Below are positions 54,749-62,960 of a stretch of DNA of 64,000 nt, one piece after another (the first letter of the stretch is position 1; each line of letters opens with the position of its first letter). A model generated the notes under the pieces. The model was not told where the DNA came from. It was given only the letters and a program-made list of their open reading frames with translations, and did not search any database. The position numbers and the translations under genes are program-made. This DNA comes from Lysinibacillus sp. BPa_S21 (GTDB lineage Bacteria > Bacillota > Bacilli > Bacillales_A > Planococcaceae): positions 124,001 through 188,000 of the forward strand of contig NZ_JALIRS010000001.1 of the NCBI RefSeq assembly GCF_023337795.1. The letters are read 5' to 3'.

Positions 54749-56056
54749 ATGGAGAAAACAGATAATAAACAGCTAAAAAAAGTTGTTGCTGCATCGATGA
54801 TTGGATCTGTGGCTGAATGGTATGAATTTTTCTTATATGGTACAGCTTCTGCTCTCGTTTTTGGAGAATTGTTCTTTCAAAAAACAGGAAACGCTATTGA
54901 TGGAATTCTAGCTGCATTTGCTCTTTATGCAGTAGGCTTTCTAGCTAGACCAATTGGGGGACTTGTTTTTGGTCATTATGGTGATAAAATTGGACGAAAA
55001 AATTTATTACAAATTAGTTTAATTATTGTTGGAATTACGACTTTCTTAATGGGCTGTATTCCGACATTCAATAGTATCGGTTATTGGGCTCCTATTTTAC
55101 TCGTTACTTTACGTCTAATTCAAGGATTTGCTTTTGGTGGTGAATGGGGAGGAGCAGTTATTTTAGTATCTGAGCACAGCCCGGACGATCGACGTGGTTA
55201 TTGGGCAAGCTGGCCACAAGCAGGTGTGCCATTGGGGAATTTAATAGCTACAATTGTGCTTCTACTTTTATCCAAAAACTTAAGTCCCGAGCAATTTATG
55301 GACTGGGGTTGGCGGGTAGCCTTTTGGTTCTCTGCAGTTGTCGTACTAGTGGGTATTTGGATTCGAAAAAGTGTAGATGATGCTCCTATCTTTAAAGAAG
55401 CACAAGAAAAACAAGCACAATTAGAAAAGCAACAATTAGGTGTTGTAGAAGTGATTAAATATCATAAAAAAGCTATTATTGCTGGTATTGGAGCACGTTT
55501 TGCAGAAAATATCTTATATTATATGGTTGTCACTTTTTCCATTAGTTATTTAAAACTTGTTGTCAATAAAGATACTTCACAAATATTATTATTAATGTTT
55601 GGTGCACATGCTATTCACTTTTTCTTTATACCACTAATGGGACATTTAAGTGATGTTTGGGGTCGAAAGTCAATTTATCTTACAGGAGCCGTTTTAACTG
55701 CATTTTGGGGGTTTATTGGTTTTCCTATGATGGATACAGGGAATGACTGGATCATCATGGTTGCCATAATGATTGGTTTATTCATACAATCAATGACCTA
55801 TTCACCATACTCAGCGTTAATGACAGAGTTATTTCCAACCCATATTAGATATACAGCTTTGTCTTTATGTTATCAAGTAGCACCAATTTTAGCAGGCTCA
55901 TTGGCTCCATTAATTTCATTAAGTCTTCTAAATAAGTATAATAGCTCCATCCCAATTTCAATTTATTTGGTCATAGCAAGTATCATTTCTATTTCATGTA
56001 TGATGCTAGTAAAAGAAACTAAAGGAAAATCACTAACTTTTAAGAAAGCACAGTAA
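54749..56056 (+). CDS. MFS transporter, metabolite:H+ symporter (MHS) family
   Basis: 435 residues, 12 membrane helices. Marks of the MHS/ProP branch: [20 protein letters not shown] in helix 1, [11 protein letters not shown] loop 2-3, and [11 protein letters not shown] in helix 4; the C-terminus lacks the long coiled coil of osmosensing ProP. Carries organic acids, betaines or amino acids with protons. It likely imports the substrate of the DapA/ALDH pathway. ATG at 54749 after GGGGGAG. Confidence 0.9.
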   Translation: MEKTDNKQLKKVVAASMIGSVAEWYEFFLYGTASALVFGELFFQKTGNAIDGILAAFALYAVGFLARPIGGLVFGHYGDKIGRKNLLQISLIIVGITTFLMGCIPTFNSIGYWAPILLVTLRLIQGFAFGGEWGGAVILVSEHSPDDRRGYWASWPQAGVPLGNLIATIVLLLLSKNLSPEQFMDWGWRVAFWFSAVVVLVGIWIRKSVDDAPIFKEAQEKQAQLEKQQLGVVEVIKYHKKAIIAGIGARFAENILYYMVVTFSISYLKLVVNKDTSQILLLMFGAHAIHFFFIPLMGHLSDVWGRKSIYLTGAVLTAFWGFIGFPMMDTGNDWIIMVAIMIGLFIQSMTYSPYSALMTELFPTHIRYTALSLCYQVAPILAGSLAPLISLSLLNKYNSSIPISIYLVIASIISISCMMLVKETKGKSLTFKKAQ

Positions 56057-56100
56057 ATGGCTCCATTTGTTTTAATTAAAATAGCTTGATAACTGTGAAG

Positions 56101-56146
56101 AATGGTCTCTTGGAATTGCGGGTCTCTAAGAGGTCATTTTTTTGGT
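56101..56146 (+). terminator. Intrinsic terminator of the MHS-transporter operon
   Basis: AATGGTCTCTT pairs, using G-T wobbles, with AAGAGGTCATT, followed by seven T. Confidence 0.75.
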
Positions 56147-56263
56147 TTTTATGGATGTACTTTTCTAATCGTTGAAATGGAACAGAAGGGGAGACTAATA
56201 GCCGAGATTATTCTGAGATGGGTCCTAATGCATTAATGTGAATGAATAATAATGGCTAAATAC

Positions 56264-56297
56264 AAAATGAGTTCGATTCAACACCGAACTCATTTTA
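56264..56297. terminator. Bidirectional terminator, serves the SDR gene
   Basis: AAAATGAGTTCG (56264-56275) pairs with CGAACTCATTTT; T runs in both directions. Confidence 0.8.
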
Positions 56298-56369
56298 TAA
56301 ATGCTACTAATGAAATAACTTTTAACTTGTCGAAATTACAATTGTTTTTTTATATGTGTATAAAGAAAA

Positions 56370-57128
56370 TTAGTAAGCCGTCCAACCACCATCAACGGCA
56401 ATTACTTGTCCGTTGACAAAGCTTGCTTCATCTGAGCCAAGGAAAATAGCAAGCTGAGCGATTTCTTCAGGTTGTCCAGCTCGTGGGTTAATGGACAAAC
56501 CTAGTGATTGACGAGCTGCACCTGTTTGACTCACATTTGTCATGGTAGAAGTGATGTTCGTTATAACTGCACCTGGAGCGATACCGTTACAGCGAATATT
56601 TTGATCTGCATACATAAATGCTGTGTTTTTTGTAAGACCTACAACAGCATGCTTAGAAGCAGTGTAGGCAGCCCCGGCTCGAGCACCATATAGACCGCCA
56701 GCAGAAATATTGTTCACAAAGACACCGTGTCCTTGAGCAAGGAAGATCTCTGTTGCCATACGCATTGAGCGCATCACAGCAGTCGTATTGACTGCGAACA
56801 CTTTGTCCCAACGTTCATCAGAAACTTCACCAACTGGCTCCATTCCATCCATAATACCAGCATTATTCACTAAAATATCTAATTTACCGTAAGCATTTTT
56901 TGTTTCATCAAATAAACGTTGTAAATCTTCTGTTGATGCAACATTTGTTTGAACGGCGATTGCTGAGCCACCAGTTGCTTGAATGCCTTCAACAACAGCT
57001 TGTGCACCTTCTAAATTTAAATCAGAAACTACGACCTTTGCCCCTTCTTTTGCATAGCCTTCTGCAATTGCTTTACCCATACCTGACGCTGCCCCTGTTA
57101 CGATGGCTACTTTACCTTCTAGTCTCAT
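56370..57128 (-). CDS. SDR family oxidoreductase
   Basis: 252 residues, classical SDR like 3-oxoacyl-ACP reductase/FabG-type enzymes: TGAASGMG cofactor loop, NNAG (VNNAGIMDG), catalytic Ser (NNISAGG) and Tyr-x3-Lys (YTASKHAV) near residue 157, C-terminal VDGGW. NAD(P)-dependent alcohol/ketone oxidoreductase. Start ATG at 57128. Divergent from a TetR regulator with a dyad TGAACA-TG-TGTTCA in between. Confidence 0.92.
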   Translation of the reverse strand: MRLEGKVAIVTGAASGMGKAIAEGYAKEGAKVVVSDLNLEGAQAVVEGIQATGGSAIAVQTNVASTEDLQRLFDETKNAYGKLDILVNNAGIMDGMEPVGEVSDERWDKVFAVNTTAVMRSMRMATEIFLAQGHGVFVNNISAGGLYGARAGAAYTASKHAVVGLTKNTAFMYADQNIRCNGIAPGAVITNITSTMTNVSQTGAARQSLGLSINPRAGQPEEIAQLAIFLGSDEASFVNGQVIAVDGGWTAY

Positions 57129-57199
57129 CTTAAAGACCTCCTATTATTTATGTTGTTTCAATAGAGTTTGGCCTAGCGATTATATATTATGTTAGATAT

Positions 57200-57213
57200 T
57201 GAACATGTGTTCA
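57200..57213. promoter_or_regulatory. Dyad between SDR and TetR genes, putative operator
   Basis: TGAACATGTGTTCA: arms TGAACA and TGTTCA around TG. A half-related GAAC-T-GTTC occurs at 57264-57272. Confidence 0.5.
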
Positions 57214-57319
57214 TTAAAATAATATAATGACATTGTAAGCGATTTCAATAAGCGAAATACTAAGAACTGTTCAGTAATCAACACAAATAAAAAATCTGTA
57301 TAGTAAGGGGATAAAAAAT

Positions 57320-57892
57320 TTGAACGCTAACGATTTAAGGGTTGTTAAAACGAAGCAATCCTTACATAATGCTTTACTCACTTTATTGAGCAAGAAGCCT
57401 TTAGAAAACATTACAATCGCAGAAATTTGTCGGATGGCCAAAGTGAATAGAGGTACCTTCTATTTGCACTATGAGCAAAAAGAAGGGTTATTTGAGGAAT
57501 ACTTTCAGGAAATTATGGAGGATTTGAATAATTCATATGAGGAACCCTATCGTGCAGTAACAACATTAAATAAAAATCAAATCGATCCAAATACAATTCG
57601 TATTTTTCATCATATTGAGCGCTTTAAAATGTTCTATCGCATTGTTTTTTCAAAAAATGTGCCGCTCACTTACTATTATATGTTATTTGATGGGATTTTT
57701 GTCCTGCTGAAAAGGGATATTACAATTCATAATGAAATACAGGATGACATATCCATTGAGTATTATAGTGCGTATCAAGCCAATGCAATCATTGGCCTAA
57801 TCATTCAATGGTACCGCCAAGATTTTGTGGACAGCGTAAGTACATTGAATAAACAACTTGCGGCTATTTTGCGGATTGGTGAAAAGTATTAA
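57320..57892 (+). CDS. TetR/AcrR family transcriptional regulator
   Basis: 190 residues. HTH in the N-terminal 60 residues: KKPLENITIAEICRMAKVNR and GTFYLHYEQKEGLFEEYF, then a helical ligand domain containing FYRIVFSK. Start TTG at 57320 after AAGGGGATA. Divergent from the SDR gene; probably its repressor and self-regulated. Confidence 0.9.
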   Translation: MNANDLRVVKTKQSLHNALLTLLSKKPLENITIAEICRMAKVNRGTFYLHYEQKEGLFEEYFQEIMEDLNNSYEEPYRAVTTLNKNQIDPNTIRIFHHIERFKMFYRIVFSKNVPLTYYYMLFDGIFVLLKRDITIHNEIQDDISIEYYSAYQANAIIGLIIQWYRQDFVDSVSTLNKQLAAILRIGEKY

Positions 57893-58116
57893 GGAACGGA
57901 ATAGAAGCGTGGAACAAGATAGTCTTTGTTCAGTCGTGCCGATTAAACAAAGTTACATTGTTTGTCCCTTTAGATATGCTTTGTCTAAAGAGGTTTCTGT
58001 AGTCTTTCATTATGTTAAAGATTATCGGTCCATTTAGTTTTTAAAGGATTTAATGGCGTTTTGTCGAATAACATGAAGACACTACAAAAAAAATATGGAA
58101 ATAAGGAGGTATCTTT

Positions 58117-58836
58117 GTGACGAAAATTGCAATTATTTCAGATATCCACGGAAACAAAACTGCATTAGAAGCAGTTTTAAAAGACATTCGATTAAGAAAG
58201 ATTGAAAGAATCTTTTGTTTGGGTGATTTAATCGGCAAAGGTCCCCGAGGATCTGAATGTCTAGAACTCATCCAAAAGAACTGCGAACAAGTAGTTCGAG
58301 GTAACTGGGACGTATTCATTCAATTACCTTCTGATGATGATTTTTTACAGTGGTTCAAAGCTAGACTTACAGAAAAAGATTATCAGTATCTAGCTTCGTT
58401 ACCATTTAGTATTGATCTTGAATTAAATGGACAATTGATAAGGTTTTTCCATGCATCTCCAAGAAGTGAATTTGAACGTATCTCAGTTAGTCATCCAATT
58501 GAAAAGCGTTTATCAATGTTTGAGAATAGTGAAGAAACCAATTCTATTAGTGATAATAGACTTCCTGATATTGTATTCTACGGCGATATACATACGACTT
58601 TTTTACATACATATAAAAAGGGTATTCTGTGTAACGTCGGGAGTGTCGGAAACTCACTTGACTTAACTTCAGCTTCATATGCAATCTTAGATGGAACACA
58701 TTCAAACAATGCCATTCAATTTATTAGAGTAGATTACGACAGGCATGCCGAGCTTATGATTGCAGAAGAATTAGGTTTGCCGCAATTTGATAAATATTAT
58801 GATGAAATTATGTTAGCAAATTATCGAAATGCTTAA
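58117..58836 (+). CDS. Metallophosphoesterase
   Basis: 239 residues of the calcineurin-like superfamily. Metal ligands: ISDIHGNKTA (Asp-x-His), GDLIGKGPRG (Gly-Asp), GNWD (Asn in RGNWDV) and a final YGDIHTTF (Gly-Asp-x-His). Smaller members are phosphodiesterases of the YfcE/MJ0936 type or protein phosphatases; here substrate is unknown. GTG at 58117 after AAGGAGG. Confidence 0.9.
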   Translation: MTKIAIISDIHGNKTALEAVLKDIRLRKIERIFCLGDLIGKGPRGSECLELIQKNCEQVVRGNWDVFIQLPSDDDFLQWFKARLTEKDYQYLASLPFSIDLELNGQLIRFFHASPRSEFERISVSHPIEKRLSMFENSEETNSISDNRLPDIVFYGDIHTTFLHTYKKGILCNVGSVGNSLDLTSASYAILDGTHSNNAIQFIRVDYDRHAELMIAEELGLPQFDKYYDEIMLANYRNA

Positions 58837-58923
58837 AGCCGTTTTTAATCGGGAGCGATTGTTGAGTAGCTTTGGTAGAAAATGATAAAAAACTTATTTG
58901 TAAACTGAAACCTAAATTCTATA

Positions 58924-58971
58924 GAAAAGAATCCGTTTTGATCGATCATTTCTCCAAAATGGATTCTTTTT
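58924..58971. terminator. Bidirectional intrinsic terminator
   Basis: AAAAGAATCC-x-TTTTG pairs with CAAAAT-GGATTCTTTT; serves the metallophosphoesterase gene and, from the other side, the YhgE-type gene. Confidence 0.8.
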
Positions 58972-59080
58972 ATTTAAAGTAACAAGTGGTATATTGCAAA
59001 AACATACCCTCACATTTTTGTAATTTTAACCTACGAGCGTTTTACTAACTCATCAGTAGTACATCGCTTTTTTTACAATA

Positions 59081-60283
59081 TTATTGAACAGTAGCTGGGA
59101 CCGTTTGTTCGTTTTTTACATTTGATTTTTTTAAAGCAACAACGATAGCAGATATGCCCAATGTTACAACTATGATCATTCCTAACGAGCCACAATTACT
59201 CATTAAACGATCAGTGTCTCCTCCAAAAATAATCGTATAATAGCCATCTGCTCCGTAACTAGCTGGAAGAAGTGACCCTAGTTTATTGTAAAAATTAGAT
59301 AGCATCGCTTGTGGAACAAGTGCACCTGATGTAACAAGCTGTATAGAAAGTGCACAAATATTAAAAATCATACCCAAGTTAACAAAGATGATAATAAAGG
59401 ATTGCGCTAGGCAAAGGAAAGCCCAGAATAATAGCGCCTGGAAAAGATATACTGTTAAAAAGTTTGCTGTGCTTGAAATATTAAATAGATGCATTAAGCC
59501 AATCGTTAAGAGCGGAAGGGCGAAGGCAACACCAATATTAATAAGCTGTCTTGCTAAGAACAATTGCCATTTCGAAACGGTGTCTTGCACAAGTTGTGCA
59601 GCCTGTTGATGCTGCATAATCATTACCATTGCACCAACGAACGAAGAAATTATAACCATCAAAGGCACAAAATTTGCAGCAAATTCTTCAACATTATTCG
59701 TTTTCATAATCGTAGAATTTATCGCGTGATCCTTAACACTCATAATTGTTGTAGCGACGGCTTTGTTAATTTGTTGTGCTGTATTTTGTTCCATTGGAAG
59801 CTGTGAAAACTTTTGAGAAAATGCTTCAATGATTTTACCCTGCTGTAAAGGATAAATATTATGATTAATTTCCTCAGTTAGTTGTTTGGCTACTCCGTCC
59901 ATCATGTTTTTTGCGATGCTTGCATTCGCTTGATTAATAGAGTAAATAATTTCAGCTTCTTTACCTGCTTGTAGTTGACTCGTAAAGTTGCTTGGAATAT
60001 GGATAATCATTTGGATATCACGTTGATTTAGCTCTTGTTCAGCTTTGTCTAGAGAGGTGTAATTTTTTATTGTAAATGGTAGTTTTCCTTTTATTTCATT
60101 TACTACTTGCCTCCCCATCTCAGTATCTTCACTAATTAATCCAATGTTTAAATTATCTGTTCTGTCATTGACACCATCATACGCAGTCATCCATACGGAA
60201 AAGAAAATTACTTGAAATACAATTGTGATGGCGATGCCAATATATGTTTCGCGAATTTTAAATAAAGCTTGTAAACCTTTCAT
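59081..60283 (-). CDS. YhgE/Pip-type ABC-2 membrane protein
   Basis: 400 residues: one N-terminal helix (IAITIVFQVIFFSVWMTAYD), a large extracytoplasmic domain of about 180 residues (DNLNIGLISEDTEMG, then IHIPSNFTSQL), and five or so helices at the C-terminus. This is the ABC-2/YhgE-Pip (DUF3533-like) permease architecture, found in exporters and in phage-receptor-type proteins. No ATPase is encoded beside it, so an ABC partner would have to be elsewhere. It follows a TetR gene on the same strand, with an AAGTAAGTACTTACTT palindrome in between. ATG at 60283 follows AGGAGGTCTTTT. Confidence 0.8.
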   Translation of the reverse strand: MKGLQALFKIRETYIGIAITIVFQVIFFSVWMTAYDGVNDRTDNLNIGLISEDTEMGRQVVNEIKGKLPFTIKNYTSLDKAEQELNQRDIQMIIHIPSNFTSQLQAGKEAEIIYSINQANASIAKNMMDGVAKQLTEEINHNIYPLQQGKIIEAFSQKFSQLPMEQNTAQQINKAVATTIMSVKDHAINSTIMKTNNVEEFAANFVPLMVIISSFVGAMVMIMQHQQAAQLVQDTVSKWQLFLARQLINIGVAFALPLLTIGLMHLFNISSTANFLTVYLFQALLFWAFLCLAQSFIIIFVNLGMIFNICALSIQLVTSGALVPQAMLSNFYNKLGSLLPASYGADGYYTIIFGGDTDRLMSNCGSLGMIIVVTLGISAIVVALKKSNVKNEQTVPATVQ

Positions 60284-60298
60284 AAAAGACCTCCTATA

Positions 60299-60314
60299 AA
60301 GTAAGTACTTACTT
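60299..60314. promoter_or_regulatory. TetR-type operator upstream of the YhgE-type gene
   Basis: AAGTAAGTACTTACTT, perfect 16-bp palindrome, followed by GCATG; matches the site at 60939-60950 in AAGTA and flanking GCATG. Confidence 0.65.
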
Positions 60315-60336
60315 GCATGGTGTGGAAAAATTTTTT

Positions 60337-60918
60337 CTAGGGAGCCAATCCCCTAGAAAAAATGGAAATGCTTGTTTTTAATAATTCCTCAGTAGACATA
60401 TTTGAAACAATTGTTCCTAAGCGTGCACGTGACATGAAATGACCAAAATTAACAGCGATAAGTGATAATGCAGCTGCTTCAAAATCAACTTCTCTAATTT
60501 TTCCTCTTTCATGCATTTCCCTAAAATAATGAATTAGTTCATTTTTAATGTGAAGGGGGATATTAGCAATCTCTTCATTAATTTCAGGAAACTGCATCGC
60601 TTCCTTAAAGCCAATCATGACAAAATCTTTAATAGACATTAAAAAGTTAAAATGCTTGACTGAGAAATTTAGTAAATCCGATTCCAAATCCCATGTAACA
60701 TTTTTATTGATCTCTTGCTGCAAAAGAGGAAAATAGGAAAATTGCTCAATAATGGCTTTCAAAATGCCACGCTTGTTCCCGAAATGGCGAAAAATTGTTA
60801 CTTCATTGACTCCTGCTAAATCAGCAATTGCTTTAGTTGTTGCCGCAGTATAGCCCTTCTCGCTGACGAGTTGTAAAGCTGCATCAATGATTTTTTCTGC
60901 GGTGCTTTTTGTAGACAA
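60337..60918 (-). CDS. TetR/AcrR family transcriptional regulator
   Basis: 193 residues. N-terminal HTH: AAALQLVSEKGYTAATTKAI-type region with IADLAGVNEVTIFRHFGNKR; C-terminal helical ligand domain. TTG at 60918 (start STKSTAEKII) is preferred because AAAGGAAG lies 7 bases upstream; the ATG at 60936 contains that site. The palindrome AAGTAATTACTT at 60939-60950 lies directly upstream, and a similar one is before the YhgE-type gene, so this protein probably represses both. Confidence 0.88.
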   Translation of the reverse strand: MSTKSTAEKIIDAALQLVSEKGYTAATTKAIADLAGVNEVTIFRHFGNKRGILKAIIEQFSYFPLLQQEINKNVTWDLESDLLNFSVKHFNFLMSIKDFVMIGFKEAMQFPEINEEIANIPLHIKNELIHYFREMHERGKIREVDFEAAALSLIAVNFGHFMSRARLGTIVSNMSTEELLKTSISIFSRGLAP

Positions 60919-60938
60919 TAGAGTTCTTCCTTTCATGC

Positions 60939-60950
60939 AAGTAATTACTT
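60939..60950. promoter_or_regulatory. TetR-type operator upstream of the TetR gene
   Basis: Core AAGTAATTACTT, flanked CATGC/ACATG. Half-sites match the site at 60299. Confidence 0.6.
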
Positions 60951-61015
60951 ACATGCTAGCATAGAGCAATTTCGAATGCAATAAAAATATTACCAGACAG
61001 TGGCAATCAGATAAC

Positions 61016-61210
61016 GTTTGGGGACTAGAAGAACTGCTCGGGTAGCAATTGGAATCGCTCAGGTAAGACACGGAACCGCTCAGGTGACTAGGGGAATCGC
61101 TCGGGTGGCTAAGGGAATCGCTCAGGTAAGACACAGAACCGCTCGGGTGACTAAGGGAATCGCTCAGGTAAGACTCAAAACTGCTATGGTCGACATGAAA
61201 ATCACTCAAG
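61016..61210. repeat. 21-bp tandem repeat, nine units
   Basis: GCTC-type cores at 61036, 61057, 61078, 61099, 61120, 61141, 61162, 61183 and 61204: every spacing is exactly 21 bp. The typical unit is GAATCGCTCAGGTAAGACACG or close to it. GC content is clearly above the flanks. Sits between divergent TetR and PadR promoters. Confidence 0.92.
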
Positions 61211-61268
61211 GTGAATAAAAACAACCAAATAGTGCTAACTCTTATAACTTTTTATGGAAAAAATAGCA

Positions 61269-61297
61269 TTGACAACTATATCGTCAGCTGATATATT
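61269..61297 (+). promoter_or_regulatory. SigA promoter of the PadR operon
   Basis: TTGACA (61269-61274) and TATATT (61292-61297) with 17 bp between; the -10 lies inside the left arm of the inverted repeat. Confidence 0.82.
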
Positions 61298-61321
61298 TTA
61301 AATGTATCAGCTGACGATATA
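61277..61321. promoter_or_regulatory. PadR-type operator, 17-bp inverted repeat
   Basis: TATATCGTCAGCTGATA (61277-61293) and its exact complement TATCAGCTGACGATATA (61305-61321), 11 bp apart. Covers the region from just after the -35 through the likely transcription start, so bound PadR would block the promoter. Confidence 0.8.
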
Positions 61322-61351
61322 TTGATAGACGATACAAAAAGGGGGATATGT

Positions 61352-61675
61352 ATGACGCAAGAGCATCCGCCATTAACAGAAGGCGTTTATTATATTTTAT
61401 TAGCTTTATTTGATGCAAGGCATGGTTACGGCATCATGCAATTAGTAGAGGAAATGAGTAATGGTCGGGTTCGGCTAGGAGCGGGGACGATTTATGGAGC
61501 AATTAAAACATTACTCGAGCGAGGTTGGATTGAGGCGCTAGATGGAGATGGGCGAAAAAAGGAATACATTATTACTGAAAGTGGAAAGAAAGTTATTGGA
61601 TACGAAATTTTGAGATTAAGGGAACTTTTTGACAATGGCATCCGTATAACAAAGGAGGATGGAACAAATGGATAA
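61352..61675 (+). CDS. PadR family transcriptional regulator
   Basis: 107 residues: the winged helix PadR domain (TEGVYYILLALFDARHGYGI, RLGAGTIYGAIKTLLERGWI, then REYIITESGKK-like wing) with a short C-terminal helix, i.e. the PadR-s2 kind. ATG at 61352 follows GGGGGATATG. Autoregulated by inference from the inverted repeat over its promoter. First gene of an operon with two DUF2812 genes and an ABC exporter. Confidence 0.93.
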   Translation: MTQEHPPLTEGVYYILLALFDARHGYGIMQLVEEMSNGRVRLGAGTIYGAIKTLLERGWIEALDGDGRKKEYIITESGKKVIGYEILRLRELFDNGIRITKEDGTNG

Positions 61676-62207
61676 ATATCGATTAGTCGTCAACCCATAT
61701 GATATTGAGAAATGGGTCAATAATATGGCAAGCCAAGGTTGGCATTTAAAAAAATTCACTTGGATACGTTTTACGTTCGAACGTGGGGAGCCAGGTAGCT
61801 ATATTTATCGGCATGATGAATTGGAGCGATTTGGTGGTGCCTCATATGAAGACGAATACTTAGAATTTCTAAAGTCCTCAGGAATTGAACAGGTAGATCG
61901 TTCTGGAAATTTTGTGTTTTTTAGAAAGCCGGCAAATGATGGACCTTTTGAACTTTACTCTGATAAGAAAAATAAAATTAGGAAGCTGTCTCAAAAAATT
62001 TCCCTACTACTATCACTCATCCTTCTAAATTTGATTATAGGTGTAATTGGTCTGAGTGGGATTCTTTCGGTACAGGCAATAGACTGGATTAAATTATCAA
62101 TGAATATCACAAATATTCTTGTGGTCGTGTTATTTTCTATACCATTAATAAAACTTATGCGTGTGCGCAATAATTTGAAGAAGGATTTGGATCTTTTTAC
62201 AGATTAG
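61668..62207 (+). CDS. DUF2812 domain membrane protein
   Basis: 179 residues: an N-terminal DUF2812 domain (VVNPYDIEKWVNNMASQGWH, then IRFTFERGEPGSYIYRHD) and two C-terminal hydrophobic helices. The PadR-DUF2812 pairing is widespread in Firmicutes, function unknown; a membrane sensor or PadR-sequestering role is often supposed. Overlaps the padR stop. ATG at 61668 fits AAAGGAGG; the ATG 9 bases before does not. Confidence 0.88.
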   Translation: MDKYRLVVNPYDIEKWVNNMASQGWHLKKFTWIRFTFERGEPGSYIYRHDELERFGGASYEDEYLEFLKSSGIEQVDRSGNFVFFRKPANDGPFELYSDKKNKIRKLSQKISLLLSLILLNLIIGVIGLSGILSVQAIDWIKLSMNITNILVVVLFSIPLIKLMRVRNNLKKDLDLFTD

Positions 62208-62418
62208 TTTTGGAGATAGATAAAAAACTGGTTGCTTATTTGCCAAGTTTGATAAAAGATTTCATAAGTATGGGATGAATATTTGCTTCGAAATTATTTT
62301 CCGGGAAATCAGAAAAATCAAATAATTCAACGGAGAAATTGCTACATTACTATGAAGGCTCATATTTAACCAGGAGTTCACATCAATTTTATAAGATGTA
62401 GATGGGAGGTGGAACTTT
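62208..62418. other. Gap between two DUF2812 genes
   Basis: 210 bp without a gene; no clear promoter or terminator. The second gene may still be read from the PadR promoter. Confidence 0.4.
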
Positions 62419-62949
62419 ATGGAGAAAAGAGTATATCGTTGTTTTCTTGATTATGAGAAGGAAGAAGCATGGGTTAATGATATGGCGGAACAAGGTTGGT
62501 ATCTAAAGCGTACAATGGTTGGATACTTTATTTTTGAAAAAGGGGAACCTGGTCAATATATTTATCGCAATGAACTAGTCAAAGGTAAAAAGCAGGACTA
62601 CTATGATTTTTTAGAGACGATGAATATTGAGTTTGTTTCAAAATTTGGCGTATGGGCTTATTACCGCAAAAAGAAATCAGAAGGCCCATTTGAATTATTT
62701 TCAGATAATCCTTCGAAAATAAAATATTTAACATCAATAAGCCGCCTTTTTATAGCCGCAATATTGTTAAATCTTTTATTTGGGTTTATCAATCTTTATA
62801 TGGGGCTTGGAGAATCAACAGAAAGATTCTTAAACATAGGAGTATCAATCTTAAATTTTGTAGTCGTAATAATTGTGTGTATGCAAATTTTGAAGGTTGC
62901 AAGGCGTAAAAAAGGACTACAACGGGAATTACATATATTTGAAGCGTAG
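62419..62949 (+). CDS. DUF2812 domain membrane protein, paralogue
   Basis: 176 residues, same arrangement as the previous gene: DYEKEEAWVNDMAEQGWYLK, FIFEKGEPGQYIYRNE, SEGPFELFSD, then two helices. Clear duplicate of the first, diverged through most of its length. ATG follows GGGAGGTGG. Its stop is 11 bases before the ABC ATPase gene. Confidence 0.88.
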   Translation: MEKRVYRCFLDYEKEEAWVNDMAEQGWYLKRTMVGYFIFEKGEPGQYIYRNELVKGKKQDYYDFLETMNIEFVSKFGVWAYYRKKKSEGPFELFSDNPSKIKYLTSISRLFIAAILLNLLFGFINLYMGLGESTERFLNIGVSILNFVVVIIVCMQILKVARRKKGLQRELHIFEA

Positions 62950-62960
62950 GAGGGCAAAAG

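Larger units (their letters stand above)
56057..56369. other. Intergenic region between MHS transporter and SDR genes
   Basis: Holds two terminators (56101-56146 and 56264-56297) and no gene that I can support. Confidence 0.7.
60919..61351. other. Divergent control region with operator and tandem repeat
   Basis: Gene-free. Left part holds the TetR operator; the middle is the nine-unit 21-bp array; the right part is the PadR promoter/operator. Open frames on both strands here arise from the 21-bp period being a multiple of three. Confidence 0.7.

Noticed and set aside
60283..60936. YhgE-type protein and TetR as a complete ABC exporter operon
   Set aside because: No ATPase gene adjoins; the next ATPase (62961) belongs to the divergent PadR operon.
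61016..61210. CRISPR array
   Set aside because: The units follow directly on one another with no unique spacers, the period is only 21 bp, and no cas genes are nearby.
61018..61224. Open frames on both strands across the 21-bp array (Ser/Leu/His-rich or Gly/Ile/Ala/Arg-rich repeats)
   Set aside because: A 21-bp period keeps any frame open; there is no ribosome site and the unit is intergenic elsewhere.
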